Part shown: piece by piece, positions 28,263-37,072 of the stretch
Layout of the letters: each line of letters begins with the position of its first letter
How positions within the stretch are numbered: position 1 is the stretch's first letter
Source of the DNA: Metabacillus bambusae
GTDB lineage: Bacteria; Bacillota; Bacilli; Bacillales; Bacillaceae
Reading direction: 5' to 3'
Assembly: GCF_017497975.1 (NCBI RefSeq)
Contig: NZ_JAGDEL010000035.1
Location: forward strand, 1 to 51,827
DNA length: 51,827 nt
Notes under the pieces: model-generated
Told to the model about the DNA's origin: nothing
Seen by the model: the letters and a program-made list of their open reading frames with translations, nothing else
Database searches by the model: none
Translations under genes and position numbers: made by a program

Positions 28263-28434
28263 CGGTAACGCTTACATATCATTCCAAAACGAATTCTCCC
28301 ATCAAAGGTGGTTATTGAATCTTCTTAATTATCTGATATTATTATATCAATCTAAGGATTTTGAACCTATGTCAAGGTATTAACTTTTGTATACCCTTCT
28401 TCAACTTTGTGGAATTGCTTATAATATAGGATAG
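28263..28434 (-). promoter_or_regulatory. regulatory block, copy 2 (upstream of the lyase-like gene)
   Basis: A 172-bp near-copy of 12887-13058, in the same orientation relative to its downstream gene. The cre-like site CGGTAACGCTTACA (28263-28276), the TATAAT (28341-28346) and the AATACCTTGACATAGGTTC stretch are all kept. What was the start of the permease gene in copy 1 is eroded here. It lies 317 bp upstream of the lyase-like gene and could drive it under the same regulator. The segment 27947-28262 between them shows no gene. Confidence 0.6.
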
Positions 28435-28479
28435 CGTCGGGGAAATGCAGTTTAACACGGTTAAGAAAGTTCCATTATA

Positions 28480-28527
28480 AAAATCCCAATTTCTCATTTT
28501 TAATTCTGAGAAATTGGGATTTTTTTG
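28480..28527. terminator. strong bidirectional terminator
   Basis: AAATCCCAATTTCTCA and TGAGAAATTGGGATTT form a 16-bp perfect stem around a 10-nt loop, with T-runs outside on both strands. It separates the phosphotransferase remnant (minus strand) from the regulatory block. Confidence 0.88.
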
Positions 28528-28613
28528 TTACTCCATAAATGCTCCCGTTTCTAGAAGATATGAAAAGATTTATATCTTCCAAGTCAACTGGATTGTAGTC
28601 TTTCACTTATGCT

Positions 28614-28876
28614 TTACAACTCTTCCTTCAAGGAGTTCATTGTTGCAACCCGTTCTTGTTCGCCTTGTTCGTCATATAAAAGTTGTTCAATGAACTCCCA
28701 AATATCTTTTAGCTTTCTTCTTTCTTGATAAAATTCCAAGGCCTCAGGATCAATCGAAAAGTTTGGATGTTTTTTCGATAAACACTTAAAAATTCATTAA
28801 AATATGGTTTTTCCACGAAGAACATTATATCCGCTTCAACAGGAGCAAATTTCAACCCTTCCAAATCAATCAACAT
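28614..28876 (-). pseudogene. C-terminal remnant of an aminoglycoside-phosphotransferase-family gene
   Basis: Minus-strand translation gives LIDLEGLKFAPVEADIMFF and EKPYFNEFLSVYRK, then a one-base slip in an A-run (around 28770), then HPNFSIDPEALEFYQERRKL and DIWEFIEQLLYDEQ up to a stop at 28614. The first part is the metal-binding D-x-E end of the catalytic domain of APH/choline-kinase-fold phosphotransferases, followed by the usual C-terminal helices. The nucleotide-binding lobe and the HxD loop are missing upstream, where the epimerase gene ends 55 bp away. So it is a truncated, frameshifted stub. The original substrate cannot be told. Confidence 0.65.
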
Positions 28877-28930
28877 TTATTATCATTTCATTTATCCCCA
28901 TAGCTTGATAGGTATGGGCTAATCCCCTCT

Positions 28931-29977
28931 TTACAATGTCTCCTTTTTCTCTTTTTGGAACCAAGTCTCTAACAGCTCCTTCTCTCTTTCCCTTGATATC
29001 CCTGTTTTTCGGTCTGAATCCTGTCTCGTTTTCTCCCATTGATATACATCATGAATTGTGTCTTCAAGAGGTCGGAATGAAAGACCCGCGTTAACAGCTT
29101 TATCTACACTAATGAAAGAAGCTCCTTGCCATGGCTCTGTTTCTCCTTCTAATGGGAAGTGTTCAGGAATCCATAAAGGCATTTCCGTCCATGGCTGTAT
29201 GTTATGATCCAATACAAATTGTTCATCTGCCCATACAAATTCGGCATCACCGTTTGTGACAGCGTTACAGGTGTTCAATAGCTCTTCCATCGTCAATTCA
29301 TCATCTGGTCCTGTTACATTGAACGTCCCTATTTTTCTGTTTTCTACCATATCGAATACCCATGTTGCTACATCTTTTACGTCAATCAATTGAACTGGAC
29401 GATCAGGTCGTCCTGGAACCAATACCTTTTCACCTTGTGCTACACGCTGTACCCAATACGGGAGCCGATCCGTATAGTCAAAAGGCCCGACAAGCTGCCC
29501 AGCTCTTATATGCAAAACACTCCCTGGCCAATGCTTCTCCGCCTCTGCTTCACAAAGTACTTTCAAAGCTCCGTAATACTCGTATGGAGAAATTTTCCCC
29601 TCTTCAATGTCTTTCAATTTATTATCAGGCAGCATGGATTGTAAATAATAGTCTTCGGTAATATTGGGCGGAATCCAATCTTTATAAACAGAGATGCTGG
29701 AGATATATGTATAATGTTTAATATTATCCCCGAGTATAGCAGCAATTTTTTTGATTTGATGAGGAGCAAATCCGCATGTATCCATTCCAACATCCCATTT
29801 CCGGTTTTCCAGCTGTGATACATCACTGTCTCTATTGCCGATAAGCTGCTCCACATCAGGAAACGTCTCTATATTAGTGCCGCGATTAAATAAAGTGATT
29901 TCGTGCCCTCTTTTCAATGCTTCTTCTACCAAAGCTCTTCCCAAAAAACGAGTACCTCCTAAAATCAGGACCTTCAT
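28931..29977 (-). CDS. NAD-dependent epimerase/dehydratase family protein
   Basis: A 348-residue extended short-chain dehydrogenase/reductase. The N-terminal Rossmann motif GGTRFLG (7-13) binds NAD(P), and the catalytic Tyr and Lys are in YYGALK (about 151-155). Loops such as IRAGQLVGPFDYTDRLPYW and RPVQLIDVKDVA are typical of nucleotide-sugar epimerases and isoflavone-reductase-like proteins. The C-terminal ~30 residues are highly charged. The substrate is not evident. It has its own promoter region (29978-30110) and stands between the MATE exporter and the phosphotransferase stub on the same strand. Confidence 0.82.
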   Translation of the reverse strand: MKVLILGGTRFLGRALVEEALKRGHEITLFNRGTNIETFPDVEQLIGNRDSDVSQLENRKWDVGMDTCGFAPHQIKKIAAILGDNIKHYTYISSISVYKDWIPPNITEDYYLQSMLPDNKLKDIEEGKISPYEYYGALKVLCEAEAEKHWPGSVLHIRAGQLVGPFDYTDRLPYWVQRVAQGEKVLVPGRPDRPVQLIDVKDVATWVFDMVENRKIGTFNVTGPDDELTMEELLNTCNAVTNGDAEFVWADEQFVLDHNIQPWTEMPLWIPEHFPLEGETEPWQGASFISVDKAVNAGLSFRPLEDTIHDVYQWEKTRQDSDRKTGISREREKELLETWFQKEKKETL

Positions 29978-30114
29978 AATAGTTTTCCCCCATTCACTTT
30001 AATAGCCTGCAAAATACCTTTCTTTTAAAGAACGTTTTTCCCTTGTAAAAAGTTACGGGGAGTATGAAAAATTTATACCCTTTTATTAAATAGGCGCCCG
30101 ATAGCTGAACAAAA

Positions 30115-30148
30115 CGAAAAGGACTGTCCTATATAAGACAATCCTTTC
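30115..30148 (-). terminator. terminator after the MATE exporter
   Basis: AAAGGACTGTC and GACAATCCTTT form an 11-bp stem with one mismatch around a short loop, about 30 bp past the stop. Confidence 0.75.
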
Positions 30149-30176
30149 ATTACATTATTTTTTCATTCTATAATTT

Positions 30177-31493
30177 TCAAATTCCTTCCTTTAGATGCCA
30201 TAACTTTTTATTTAATCTAGGAGTATACAAGACTAGGAAGCCGGATCGCCCAATCGTATAGACGATGAAGGCAAGCCATAGGCCATGATTATGCCAGATA
30301 GGAGTTACTGTGATTTGTATAATGATATAGATGATCATCGCGTAAATCATAGAGTTTCTCACAGGAGTAATTTCAGTTGCTCCTGTAAAAACACCATAAA
30401 TGACAAGACCAAAACAAGCAGCAAACGGGTAGATCATGAGCCATGCTCCATACGTTGTTGAAAGTTCGATCACACTAGGTAGACTTGTAAAAAGTTCAAT
30501 AATCTTTTCTTGAAATAATCCATATATGCTAGCTATGATAAAAGCCGTTATCACTGACCATTGCCTTGATAAACTAAGTGTTTTTTTATATAATTTTTTG
30601 TCATTTGATCCTACCGCTTTTCCGACGAGAATACTAGAGGCGTTGGCAAACCCATCAAAGAAATAAGCCATTATGTAATGAATTTGAAATAATACAGCAT
30701 TTGCAGCTAGAAATTCTGTACCAAACGAAGCACCTTTTGCTGTAAACATATTAATAACGACTAATAAACATATCGTACGAATAAACAAATCCTTGTTACC
30801 GTTAAACATCTTTTTCATAGACTGTGTATCTATAAGTGTTTGAATAGATGGCATTTTCCATTCAAAAGATGATGCTTTCATAACAATGAGTAATCCTAAA
30901 ACGAAGGCTATAATTTCAGCCATCAACGTGGCCGTAGCAACACCTTTTACTGCAAAAGAAAAGACATGGACAAAAAGTATGGCCAAAATCATATTCAAAA
31001 CATTCATTAACACTTGTAAAAATAAAGATTCTTTAATCTTAGCCATCCCCATTAACCAGCCAAGAATAACGTAGTTCATCAATGTGAAGGGCGCTCCCCA
31101 AATTCTAATTCGAAAATATTCAACTGCAAACTTACTCACATCTGAATCAGGGGCAATCAATGTAAGAGCAGCATATTCAATCGGCCATTGTAAGAGAATA
31201 AAACACATACCTACAATTACAGCTATTAAAAATGGACGGGATAAAGCAAGTACTCCTTGAGCTGGATCGCTTGCCCCGTTAGCTTGTGCGGCAAAAGCAG
31301 ATGTGCTAACCCGTAAAAAGCCGAATACCCAATACAAAGTATTAAAAATAAGGGTTCCAACTGCAACACCTCCAATATATGCTGGATCAGGAAGTTGCCC
31401 GACAACGGCTGTATCGACAGCACCTAATAAAGGCGTCGTCATGGTTGAAATCGTTAGTGGGATCGCCAAAGTAAGATATGCACGATGATTCAT
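30177..31493 (-). CDS. MATE-family efflux transporter (DinF-like)
   Basis: A 438-residue membrane protein with about 12 transmembrane segments in two homologous halves. Motifs such as LLGAVDTAVVGQL at the N-terminus and NASSILVGKAVGSND in the second half are typical of the DinF branch of Na+/H+-coupled multidrug and toxin exporters. Cargo is unknown. It starts 227 bp downstream of the nik operon on the same strand but behind a terminator-like hairpin, so co-regulation is possible only by read-through. RBS AAGGAGG precedes ATG 31493. Confidence 0.9.
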   Translation of the reverse strand: MNHRAYLTLAIPLTISTMTTPLLGAVDTAVVGQLPDPAYIGGVAVGTLIFNTLYWVFGFLRVSTSAFAAQANGASDPAQGVLALSRPFLIAVIVGMCFILLQWPIEYAALTLIAPDSDVSKFAVEYFRIRIWGAPFTLMNYVILGWLMGMAKIKESLFLQVLMNVLNMILAILFVHVFSFAVKGVATATLMAEIIAFVLGLLIVMKASSFEWKMPSIQTLIDTQSMKKMFNGNKDLFIRTICLLVVINMFTAKGASFGTEFLAANAVLFQIHYIMAYFFDGFANASSILVGKAVGSNDKKLYKKTLSLSRQWSVITAFIIASIYGLFQEKIIELFTSLPSVIELSTTYGAWLMIYPFAACFGLVIYGVFTGATEITPVRNSMIYAMIIYIIIQITVTPIWHNHGLWLAFIVYTIGRSGFLVLYTPRLNKKLWHLKEGI

Positions 31494-31536
31494 CCGACTA
31501 TCCTCCTTCTAAAATTTTAAGATAAAATTAAAAACA

Positions 31537-31569
31537 AAAGCCCCGATTATGAATGAAATCGAGGCATTC
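31537..31569 (-). terminator. terminator between nikE and the MATE gene
   Basis: Minus strand: GCCTCGATT, an 8-nt loop, AATCGGGGC, then TTTTGTTTTT. A 9-bp stem with one G-T pair, followed by a U-rich tail. Confidence 0.75.
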
Positions 31570-31613
31570 GAATAAATATAAATACTTTTAAATTAGCTCT
31601 GTTAAACCTAGTT

Positions 31614-31695
31614 GTTGATTTCCGCTGGAGGTCCGTGAGCCTCCCGAATGAGTCTCACACGTATCCGTTCCAGTCAACAAAGTCCCAAAATCAAC
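31614..31695. repeat. decayed GTTGATT-type palindromic repeat
   Basis: Bounded by GTTGATTTCCGCT and AAATCAAC and containing GAGCCTCCCGAATGAGTCTC. It is a shortened, mutated relative of the element at 11770-11898, downstream of nikE. Confidence 0.65.
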
Positions 31696-31720
31696 AGTGA
31701 GCTTTAACTGAGCCTTTAAA

Positions 31721-32542
31721 TTAAGTATGGCTTACCCTTGTTCTAATCGATCGAAAACGTGGGTGCTCTGCAAGTATGGAACCTCTCATCTTTTTTACTA
31801 CAGGATGTTCTGAAGTAAAAAACTGATTTTTTGAATCATAAAGCTCGACTAATTCTCCTTTTTCTAGTACACCCAATGTATCACTTATTGAATAGGCAGC
31901 TTTAATATCATGTGTAATAAAGAAATACGATAGCCCGAAGTCCTCTTTTAGCTCCCTTAGTAATTCTAAAATAAGTGTTTGATTTACCATATCCAGACTA
32001 CTAACAGATTCATCTAGGACTATCATTTTTGGTTTGAGGGAGATCGCTCTTGCAATATTGATCCTCTGCAATTGCCCGCCGCTAAATTGGTGCGGGTATT
32101 TTTTTAAGTCTTCTTCACTCAATCCGACCCTTTCCAATAATTCAACAATCGTTCGTTTCTGTTCAGCTACTGTAAGCTTTTCATAGTTTTCTAAAGGCTC
32201 TGCAATAATACGTTCGGCTGTCATGCGGGGATTGACTGATGAGTATGAATCCTGAAAAACAGCTTGAAGATCTCGACGGATTTTTTGACGAGTATGCTTA
32301 TCTGCAGTATAAATATCATGCCCCTGAAACAGAATTTGTCCTTTTTGTGGTCGTTCCAAACCAAGAATCACTTTTCCTAACGTACTTTTACCTGCTCCAC
32401 TCGTACCAAGCAATCCTAAGCATGTTCCTTCTTCAATGGAGAATGAAATACCCGAAAGTACTTTTTTAGAACGGTCTTTCCAGTTGAAAAACGATCGGGA
32501 CCCGTAGCTATGAGTTATGTCATTTACTTTTAATAAACTCAT
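31721..32542 (-). CDS. nikE: nickel/peptide-type ABC transporter ATPase NikE
   Basis: A 273-residue ATPase, last gene of the operon. Walker A is GTSGAGKST (about 45-53), the signature is FSGGQLQRINIARA and Walker B is MIVLDESVSSLD. It forms the heterodimeric motor with NikD. It belongs to the OppF/NikE branch, but the extended C-terminal peptide typical of OppF is short here. It is 31 bp downstream of nikD with an RBS (AAAGGGGTGA) before ATG 32542. A terminator follows. Confidence 0.88.
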   Translation of the reverse strand: MSLLKVNDITHSYGSRSFFNWKDRSKKVLSGISFSIEEGTCLGLLGTSGAGKSTLGKVILGLERPQKGQILFQGHDIYTADKHTRQKIRRDLQAVFQDSYSSVNPRMTAERIIAEPLENYEKLTVAEQKRTIVELLERVGLSEEDLKKYPHQFSGGQLQRINIARAISLKPKMIVLDESVSSLDMVNQTLILELLRELKEDFGLSYFFITHDIKAAYSISDTLGVLEKGELVELYDSKNQFFTSEHPVVKKMRGSILAEHPRFRSIRTRVSHT

Positions 32543-32573
32543 TTGTTCACCCCTTTTAAAGGCTCATCATATT

Positions 32574-33410
32574 TCAAGCCAAATGAATGATTGATTCATC
32601 TAAATGTAATATTGAGCGTGCATTTAATAATTTTTTTGTGTATTCATGCTGTGGCTCATCAAATAGCTGAAACACATCCGCTTTTTCTACGATTCTGCCA
32701 TTTTGCATAACGGCTACTTCATCTGCCATTTCAGAAATAACTCCGAGATCATGGGAAATTAATAAGATGGCTGAATTATATTCAGTGCGAATTTTATCTA
32801 AGTGGCGCAGCACGATCTTTTGATTATTTACATCAAGTGCGGTTGTTGGTTCATCGGCAATAATAACGGCTGGATGTAAGCATGCTGCAATAGCGATCAT
32901 CACCCGTTGAAGCATCCCTCCACTCAATTGAAAGGGATAGTATTTTAAAAGTTTAACAGGATCTGGTAAGTTCACATGATGCATCGCCTCAATGGCAAGC
33001 TCTGTTGCTTGTTTTTTATTACAAGGTGTATGTGAGCAAATGGTTTCAATAAATTGATGACCAATAGTAAATACAGGAGTAAAAGCATTCATCGGATTTT
33101 GCATAATAAAGGCTATATCCTTGCCACGGATCTTACGCATTTCTTTATCGTCTAAATCGTTCAATTCACGTCCTTGTAATACGATACTACCTTCAATCGT
33201 TGTCGTTTTCCGATCAAGAAGCTGAAGAATGGACATACTTGTAACGGTTTTACCGCATCCACTTTCTCCAACAAGACCAAGTACCCTCCCACGCTTTAGT
33301 TCAAAATTTATATCTTGGACGAGGGTGGTAGTACTATTTTTTGTTTTTACCTTTACATATAAATCTCTAACTTGTAATATATTCGACTGGTCTGTTCCCA
33401 ATATTCTCAT
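32574..33410 (-). CDS. nikD: nickel/peptide-type ABC transporter ATPase NikD
   Basis: A 278-residue ATPase of the OppD/NikD branch. Walker A is GESGCGKT, the signature is LSGGMLQRVMIA and Walker B is VIIADEPTTALD, with the H-loop in LLISHDLG. The C-terminus lacks the four-cysteine cluster seen in OppD/DppD-type peptide ATPases, which fits a metal transporter better. Its start lies 6 bp after the nikC stop, with AAAAGGGA as RBS. Confidence 0.88.
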   Translation of the reverse strand: MRILGTDQSNILQVRDLYVKVKTKNSTTTLVQDINFELKRGRVLGLVGESGCGKTVTSMSILQLLDRKTTTIEGSIVLQGRELNDLDDKEMRKIRGKDIAFIMQNPMNAFTPVFTIGHQFIETICSHTPCNKKQATELAIEAMHHVNLPDPVKLLKYYPFQLSGGMLQRVMIAIAACLHPAVIIADEPTTALDVNNQKIVLRHLDKIRTEYNSAILLISHDLGVISEMADEVAVMQNGRIVEKADVFQLFDEPQHEYTKKLLNARSILHLDESIIHLA

Positions 33411-33416
33411 TCCCTT

Positions 33417-34250
33417 TTAAAATCGACGTTTGACACCGTAACGTTCTGATAACGCTTCGCCCAATAAATTGAATGTTACAATAACGAGCATAATGATCAA
33501 ACCTGGATAAAGCATTAATTCTGGATTCGTCCGAATATACGATTTTCCTTCATGAATCATCGCTCCCCATTCAGGTGTAGGAGGTTGTACTCCTAATCCA
33601 AGAAACGACATGGCGGATATATCCATGATGGCCCAGCCCATTTCTAATGTTCCCATTACGACAAGTGGAGGGAGAACATTTGGGACAATATGATTCTTAA
33701 TTATCTTCCATTGAGAAGAGCCGCTTATTTTTGCAGCTGCAATAAAGTTATGTTCTTTCAGACTAAGTACCATTCCTCGGAACATTCTCGCATAATAGAC
33801 CCATTGCACAAGCATCAGCGCTAAGATGACTTGCGGTAGTCCAGGTCCGAACATTCCAACCAATCCAAGAATAAGGATAAGATTTGGGAAAGCCATAACA
33901 CCATCGCAAAATCTCATCAAAACATGATCAACCCAGCCGCCTTTATACCCGGAAAAGGTTCCAACGATTAAACCGATGGCTAATGATGAAATGAAAATGA
34001 GCATCGCACAGCCTAATGAAATGCGTGCCCCATATAATATGCGTGATAGGTTACATCTTCCTAAATGATCGGTTCCTAATGGGAAATCCCAGGATGGGGG
34101 ATGCAGTTTATATGCTAAATTGACAGCAATAGGATCATTTGGTGCTATCCAGGGAGCAAATATTGCGATGATAAAAAGAATACCTAATATTATGGAACAT
34201 ATGGGAATCACTTTTTGACTTTTGAACATCTTCCGTACACTCGTTATCAT
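33417..34250 (-). CDS. nikC: nickel/peptide-type ABC transporter permease NikC
   Basis: A 277-residue permease of the OppC/NikC type. An N-terminal transmembrane segment is followed by the LGTDHLGRCNLSRILYGAR motif that characterises the family and five further segments. The cytoplasmic coupling loop around AAAKISGSSQWKIIKNHIVPN contacts the ATPases. It overlaps nikB by 4 bp (ATGA), which indicates translational coupling. Confidence 0.88.
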   Translation of the reverse strand: MITSVRKMFKSQKVIPICSIILGILFIIAIFAPWIAPNDPIAVNLAYKLHPPSWDFPLGTDHLGRCNLSRILYGARISLGCAMLIFISSLAIGLIVGTFSGYKGGWVDHVLMRFCDGVMAFPNLILILGLVGMFGPGLPQVILALMLVQWVYYARMFRGMVLSLKEHNFIAAAKISGSSQWKIIKNHIVPNVLPPLVVMGTLEMGWAIMDISAMSFLGLGVQPPTPEWGAMIHEGKSYIRTNPELMLYPGLIIMLVIVTFNLLGEALSERYGVKRRF

Positions 34251-35191
34251 CGATGATGCCCTTCTTTCCTGGAAATGCGCGGGTCAATATACATTTGAAT
34301 AAGATCAACAATTAAGTTACTAACTATAAATAAGCTAGCTGCAATTAGCACATAGCATTGGATGACAGGTATATCACGATTAAAAATAGCTTCAATAAAA
34401 TAACGGCCAAACCCTGGCCAAGAAAACACCGCTTCAACGATAATCGTTCCAGTCAGTAGTTTTCCAAGATTCATTCCAAGTCCAGTAACCATCGGTGAAA
34501 TGGCAATCCTCAAGACATGTTTTGCCATAATCGTTTTTTCATTAATTCCCCTCGTCCGAGCAAATAGCACATAAGGCTCTTGCAAATTTTCAAGAACACT
34601 AGCACGCAACAATCTTGTATACATCGCAATTAAGGGGAGAGCCAGCGTAACAGAAGGCAGAACAAGATGCTGCCATGTTCCAATTCCTTCAACTGGAAAA
34701 AGGTCAAGTCTAACAGAAAAGAAAAAAATTAATAGATAACCTAGCCAAAAAGAGGGAATAGATGCCCCGAAAAAGGAGAGGAAACGACTAAAATGGTCAA
34801 TTAGGCTATTTTTCTTTATACCAGCAAGGAAGCCTAGAGGCACACTGACTAACACTGCAATCACAATACTCCCTAAAGCTAGCTGAATGGTAGCTGGCAT
34901 TCGGTATGTAACCTCATCCCAAACAGGTTTATTCGAAACATAAGATATGCCAAAATCAAGTTGGCATATCTTAATAATAGAGTTTACATATTGACTGAGA
35001 AATGGTTGATCTAAACCAAATTCATGTCTTTTCTGAGCCAAAATCTCATCAGTCGGTTGGATATGGGCAGCCGTTAAATAAGCCTCAGCCGGATCCACCG
35101 GTGAAAGGTGAATCATTCCTGTCGTAAGAAGTGTGGCCAAAAGAAAAACTGGAATAATGGACATAATTCGTTTCAAAATATAAGTGCCCAT
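34247..35191 (-). CDS. nikB: nickel/peptide-type ABC transporter permease NikB
   Basis: A 314-residue permease of the OppB/NikB type with six transmembrane segments. The N-terminus MGTYILKRIMSIIPVFLLAT is typical. The segment FARTRGINEKTIMAKHVLRIA is the coupling loop. I chose ATG 35191, preceded by AGGAGGC and 17 bp after the nikA stop. The longer frame to 35323 would overlap nikA by over 100 bp and adds residues that no family member has. Confidence 0.88.
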   Translation of the reverse strand: MGTYILKRIMSIIPVFLLATLLTTGMIHLSPVDPAEAYLTAAHIQPTDEILAQKRHEFGLDQPFLSQYVNSIIKICQLDFGISYVSNKPVWDEVTYRMPATIQLALGSIVIAVLVSVPLGFLAGIKKNSLIDHFSRFLSFFGASIPSFWLGYLLIFFFSVRLDLFPVEGIGTWQHLVLPSVTLALPLIAMYTRLLRASVLENLQEPYVLFARTRGINEKTIMAKHVLRIAISPMVTGLGMNLGKLLTGTIIVEAVFSWPGFGRYFIEAIFNRDIPVIQCYVLIAASLFIVSNLIVDLIQMYIDPRISRKEGHHR

Positions 35192-35207
35192 GAAAGCCTC
35201 CTGATAC

Positions 35208-36821
35208 TTACTGCTTGATGCTAATTCCTGTAAATGGATGTTCATCACGATTAGCAGGGAAAGTAAAATTAGTGACATCTTTTTGATAAATTGCTGTTTT
35301 CTTAATATAAGAAATTGGAACAATTGCTCCCTGGTCTTGTATTGATTTTAAAATAGACGAGTAAAGCTGTTGGCGATGTTTCTCATCTGTTGTTTTAGGA
35401 ACCTCTGCTATTTGTTTGAATAATTCATCTTTGTTCGGATACGCTGAAATTGCCTCATTAAATCCAAATCCTTCTGATGCTACAATGTTTAAAAAAGTAT
35501 GTGGATCATAAGGAGCACCATAGTTACTAAAGAAATTAATTTCAAATTCATTATCTTTAAATCTTTGAATTTGATCTGTTAGTTCAACCCCAACAATGTT
35601 TAATTTAACACCAATGGCTGCCCACTCAGATTGAAGAGCTTCTGCCATCACTTTTTGAATCGATTCTGCTGAATCATACATCAGCTCGATTTCAAGTGAT
35701 TTTCTATCATTTTCACGAACTGTTTTCCCTTTAGGAAGCGTCCATCCTGCTTCATCTAATAACGATTTCGCTTTTTCTACATCATATTCAATTGACATAA
35801 CATCAATGTTTTTAGTGTAAGGGAAATTTGTCGGTAAAATATGATCTGCTTTTTCCTCGAAACCAGAAGTGATTCCTTCAACCATTGCTTCTTTATTAAA
35901 ACCATAATGTAACGCTTGACGTACGCGTTCATCGGAAAGCTGTTCTTTCTTCGTATTTATAACAAGTTGCCTCGTTGCGACTGGGTCAGAAATGCTAGTT
36001 TCGTAATTACCAGTGGATTCCAACTGCTTGAAAGCATCTAAACTGATGACACCTTCTCCATAAATAAGGTCTAGCTCACCTTTTTCAAAAGCAAGTACCC
36101 TCGTTTCCGCATCAGGAATGATTTTCACTTTTATTTTCTCTACGTTGGGAAGCTCACCCCAATAATTTTCATTGCGTTTGTAAATAGCATAGTCATCAGC
36201 TTTATATTCTTCCAAAATCCATGGACCAGTACCGACTGGTTCAACAACACCTTTTGAAGTATCACCATCTTCAGGGAATCCAGCTTCACCTAAGAAACGA
36301 ACTGGTCGAACAACAGCTAACTCCTGAATAGTTGGATAGTAAGGTTCAGTTAATGTCAGTTTAAATGTATTTTCGTCGATTACATCTGTTCGATCTATTT
36401 TCGATATGAAACCTAACCAACTATGTAATTCAACATTATTTAAAATAGTATCAAAATTCTTTTTCACAATTTCTGCATTAAAACTTGTTCCGTCAGAAAA
36501 TTTCACATCTTGACGTAGATGAAAAGTATATTCTTTGCCGTCGTCAGAAATATCCCACGACTCAGCTAGATGCGGTTTTAGCTCGCCTCCATCTTGGTAG
36601 CTTACTAACGGTTCATAAACCATCGACTGAGCAAATAATTGTGAAGGATTATAAACATGAGGATTCATTTCTCCTACATCTCTCGGCCAACCCATCACTA
36701 ACATGTTGTCTTGATCGCCTTTTGGCGCTGAAACATCATTGGCATTTGTACAACCAAATAATAGTGTTGATAATAATAAAATAAGTACAGTTATAAATAA
36801 CATTTTTCTTCCATTAAACAT
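35208..36821 (-). CDS. nikA: nickel/metallophore-type ABC substrate-binding lipoprotein NikA
   Basis: A 537-residue lipoprotein (lipobox LLFGC, Cys24), cluster C substrate-binding protein. It aligns by eye along its length with Escherichia coli NikA: WPRDVGEMNPHVYNPSQLFA, QSMVYEPLVSYQ, VGTGPWILEEY and NYGAPYDPHTFLN are all near-equivalent. Relatives bind Ni(II) through a small chelator or bind metal-opine complexes, as CntA does. In this operon the Fur-box-like site suggests response to iron rather than to nickel; no NikR-like gene is nearby. It is the first gene of nikABCDE, with RBS TTGGAGGAAAG. Confidence 0.88.
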   Translation of the reverse strand: MFNGRKMLFITVLILLLSTLLFGCTNANDVSAPKGDQDNMLVMGWPRDVGEMNPHVYNPSQLFAQSMVYEPLVSYQDGGELKPHLAESWDISDDGKEYTFHLRQDVKFSDGTSFNAEIVKKNFDTILNNVELHSWLGFISKIDRTDVIDENTFKLTLTEPYYPTIQELAVVRPVRFLGEAGFPEDGDTSKGVVEPVGTGPWILEEYKADDYAIYKRNENYWGELPNVEKIKVKIIPDAETRVLAFEKGELDLIYGEGVISLDAFKQLESTGNYETSISDPVATRQLVINTKKEQLSDERVRQALHYGFNKEAMVEGITSGFEEKADHILPTNFPYTKNIDVMSIEYDVEKAKSLLDEAGWTLPKGKTVRENDRKSLEIELMYDSAESIQKVMAEALQSEWAAIGVKLNIVGVELTDQIQRFKDNEFEINFFSNYGAPYDPHTFLNIVASEGFGFNEAISAYPNKDELFKQIAEVPKTTDEKHRQQLYSSILKSIQDQGAIVPISYIKKTAIYQKDVTNFTFPANRDEHPFTGISIKQ

Positions 36822-36846
36822 AATGTCTTTCCTCCAAGGCTGCTAA

Positions 36847-36861
36847 TGATAATCATTTTCA
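36847..36861. promoter_or_regulatory. Fur-box-like operator
   Basis: TGATAAT-C-ATTTTCA matches the 7-1-7 Fur consensus TGATAATNATTATCA at all but one position. It sits directly downstream of the -10 box of the nikA promoter and covers the predicted start point, 25 bp before the start codon. This arrangement would block transcription when Fur is loaded with iron. Zur and PerR boxes are related, so the regulator is not certain. Confidence 0.75.
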
Positions 36862-36890
36862 ATTGTATTCAGTTTGCATGGTACTGTCAA
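36862..36890 (-). promoter_or_regulatory. nikA operon promoter
   Basis: TTGACA (36885-36890) and TACAAT (36862-36867) on the minus strand, with a 17-bp spacer, form a near-consensus sigma-A promoter. Confidence 0.82.
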
Positions 36891-36917
36891 TACAATAACA
36901 GAAACTTTCGAAAATTA

Positions 36918-36951
36918 GTTTATATCATTCAGTTTTCCGAATGATATAAAC
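36918..36951. repeat. 13-bp perfect inverted repeat upstream of the nik promoter
   Basis: GTTTATATCATTC and GAATGATATAAAC surround an 8-nt loop, 28 bp upstream of the -35 box. It has no T-run, so it is not a clear terminator; it may be an operator. Confidence 0.5.
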
Positions 36952-37030
36952 TTCAAGCAAACCAAGTTTTTAGTTATGCTTTAAAATGGAAAGTAGCCCA
37001 AAAAAACCGTTGGAGGAATGTAAGTATAAT

Positions 37031-37063
37031 AAAAAAGACCCCCAAACCAAAAGGTCTGAGAGC
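37031..37063 (-). terminator. displaced rpsI terminator
   Basis: Minus strand: GCTCTCAGACC-TTTT-GGTTTGGGGGTC, then TTTTTT. It lies right after the rpsI tail copy and resembles the hairpin at 8722-8752, so it is probably the former rpsI 3' flank carried away by integration. Confidence 0.65.
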
Positions 37064-37072
37064 CTTGAACGT

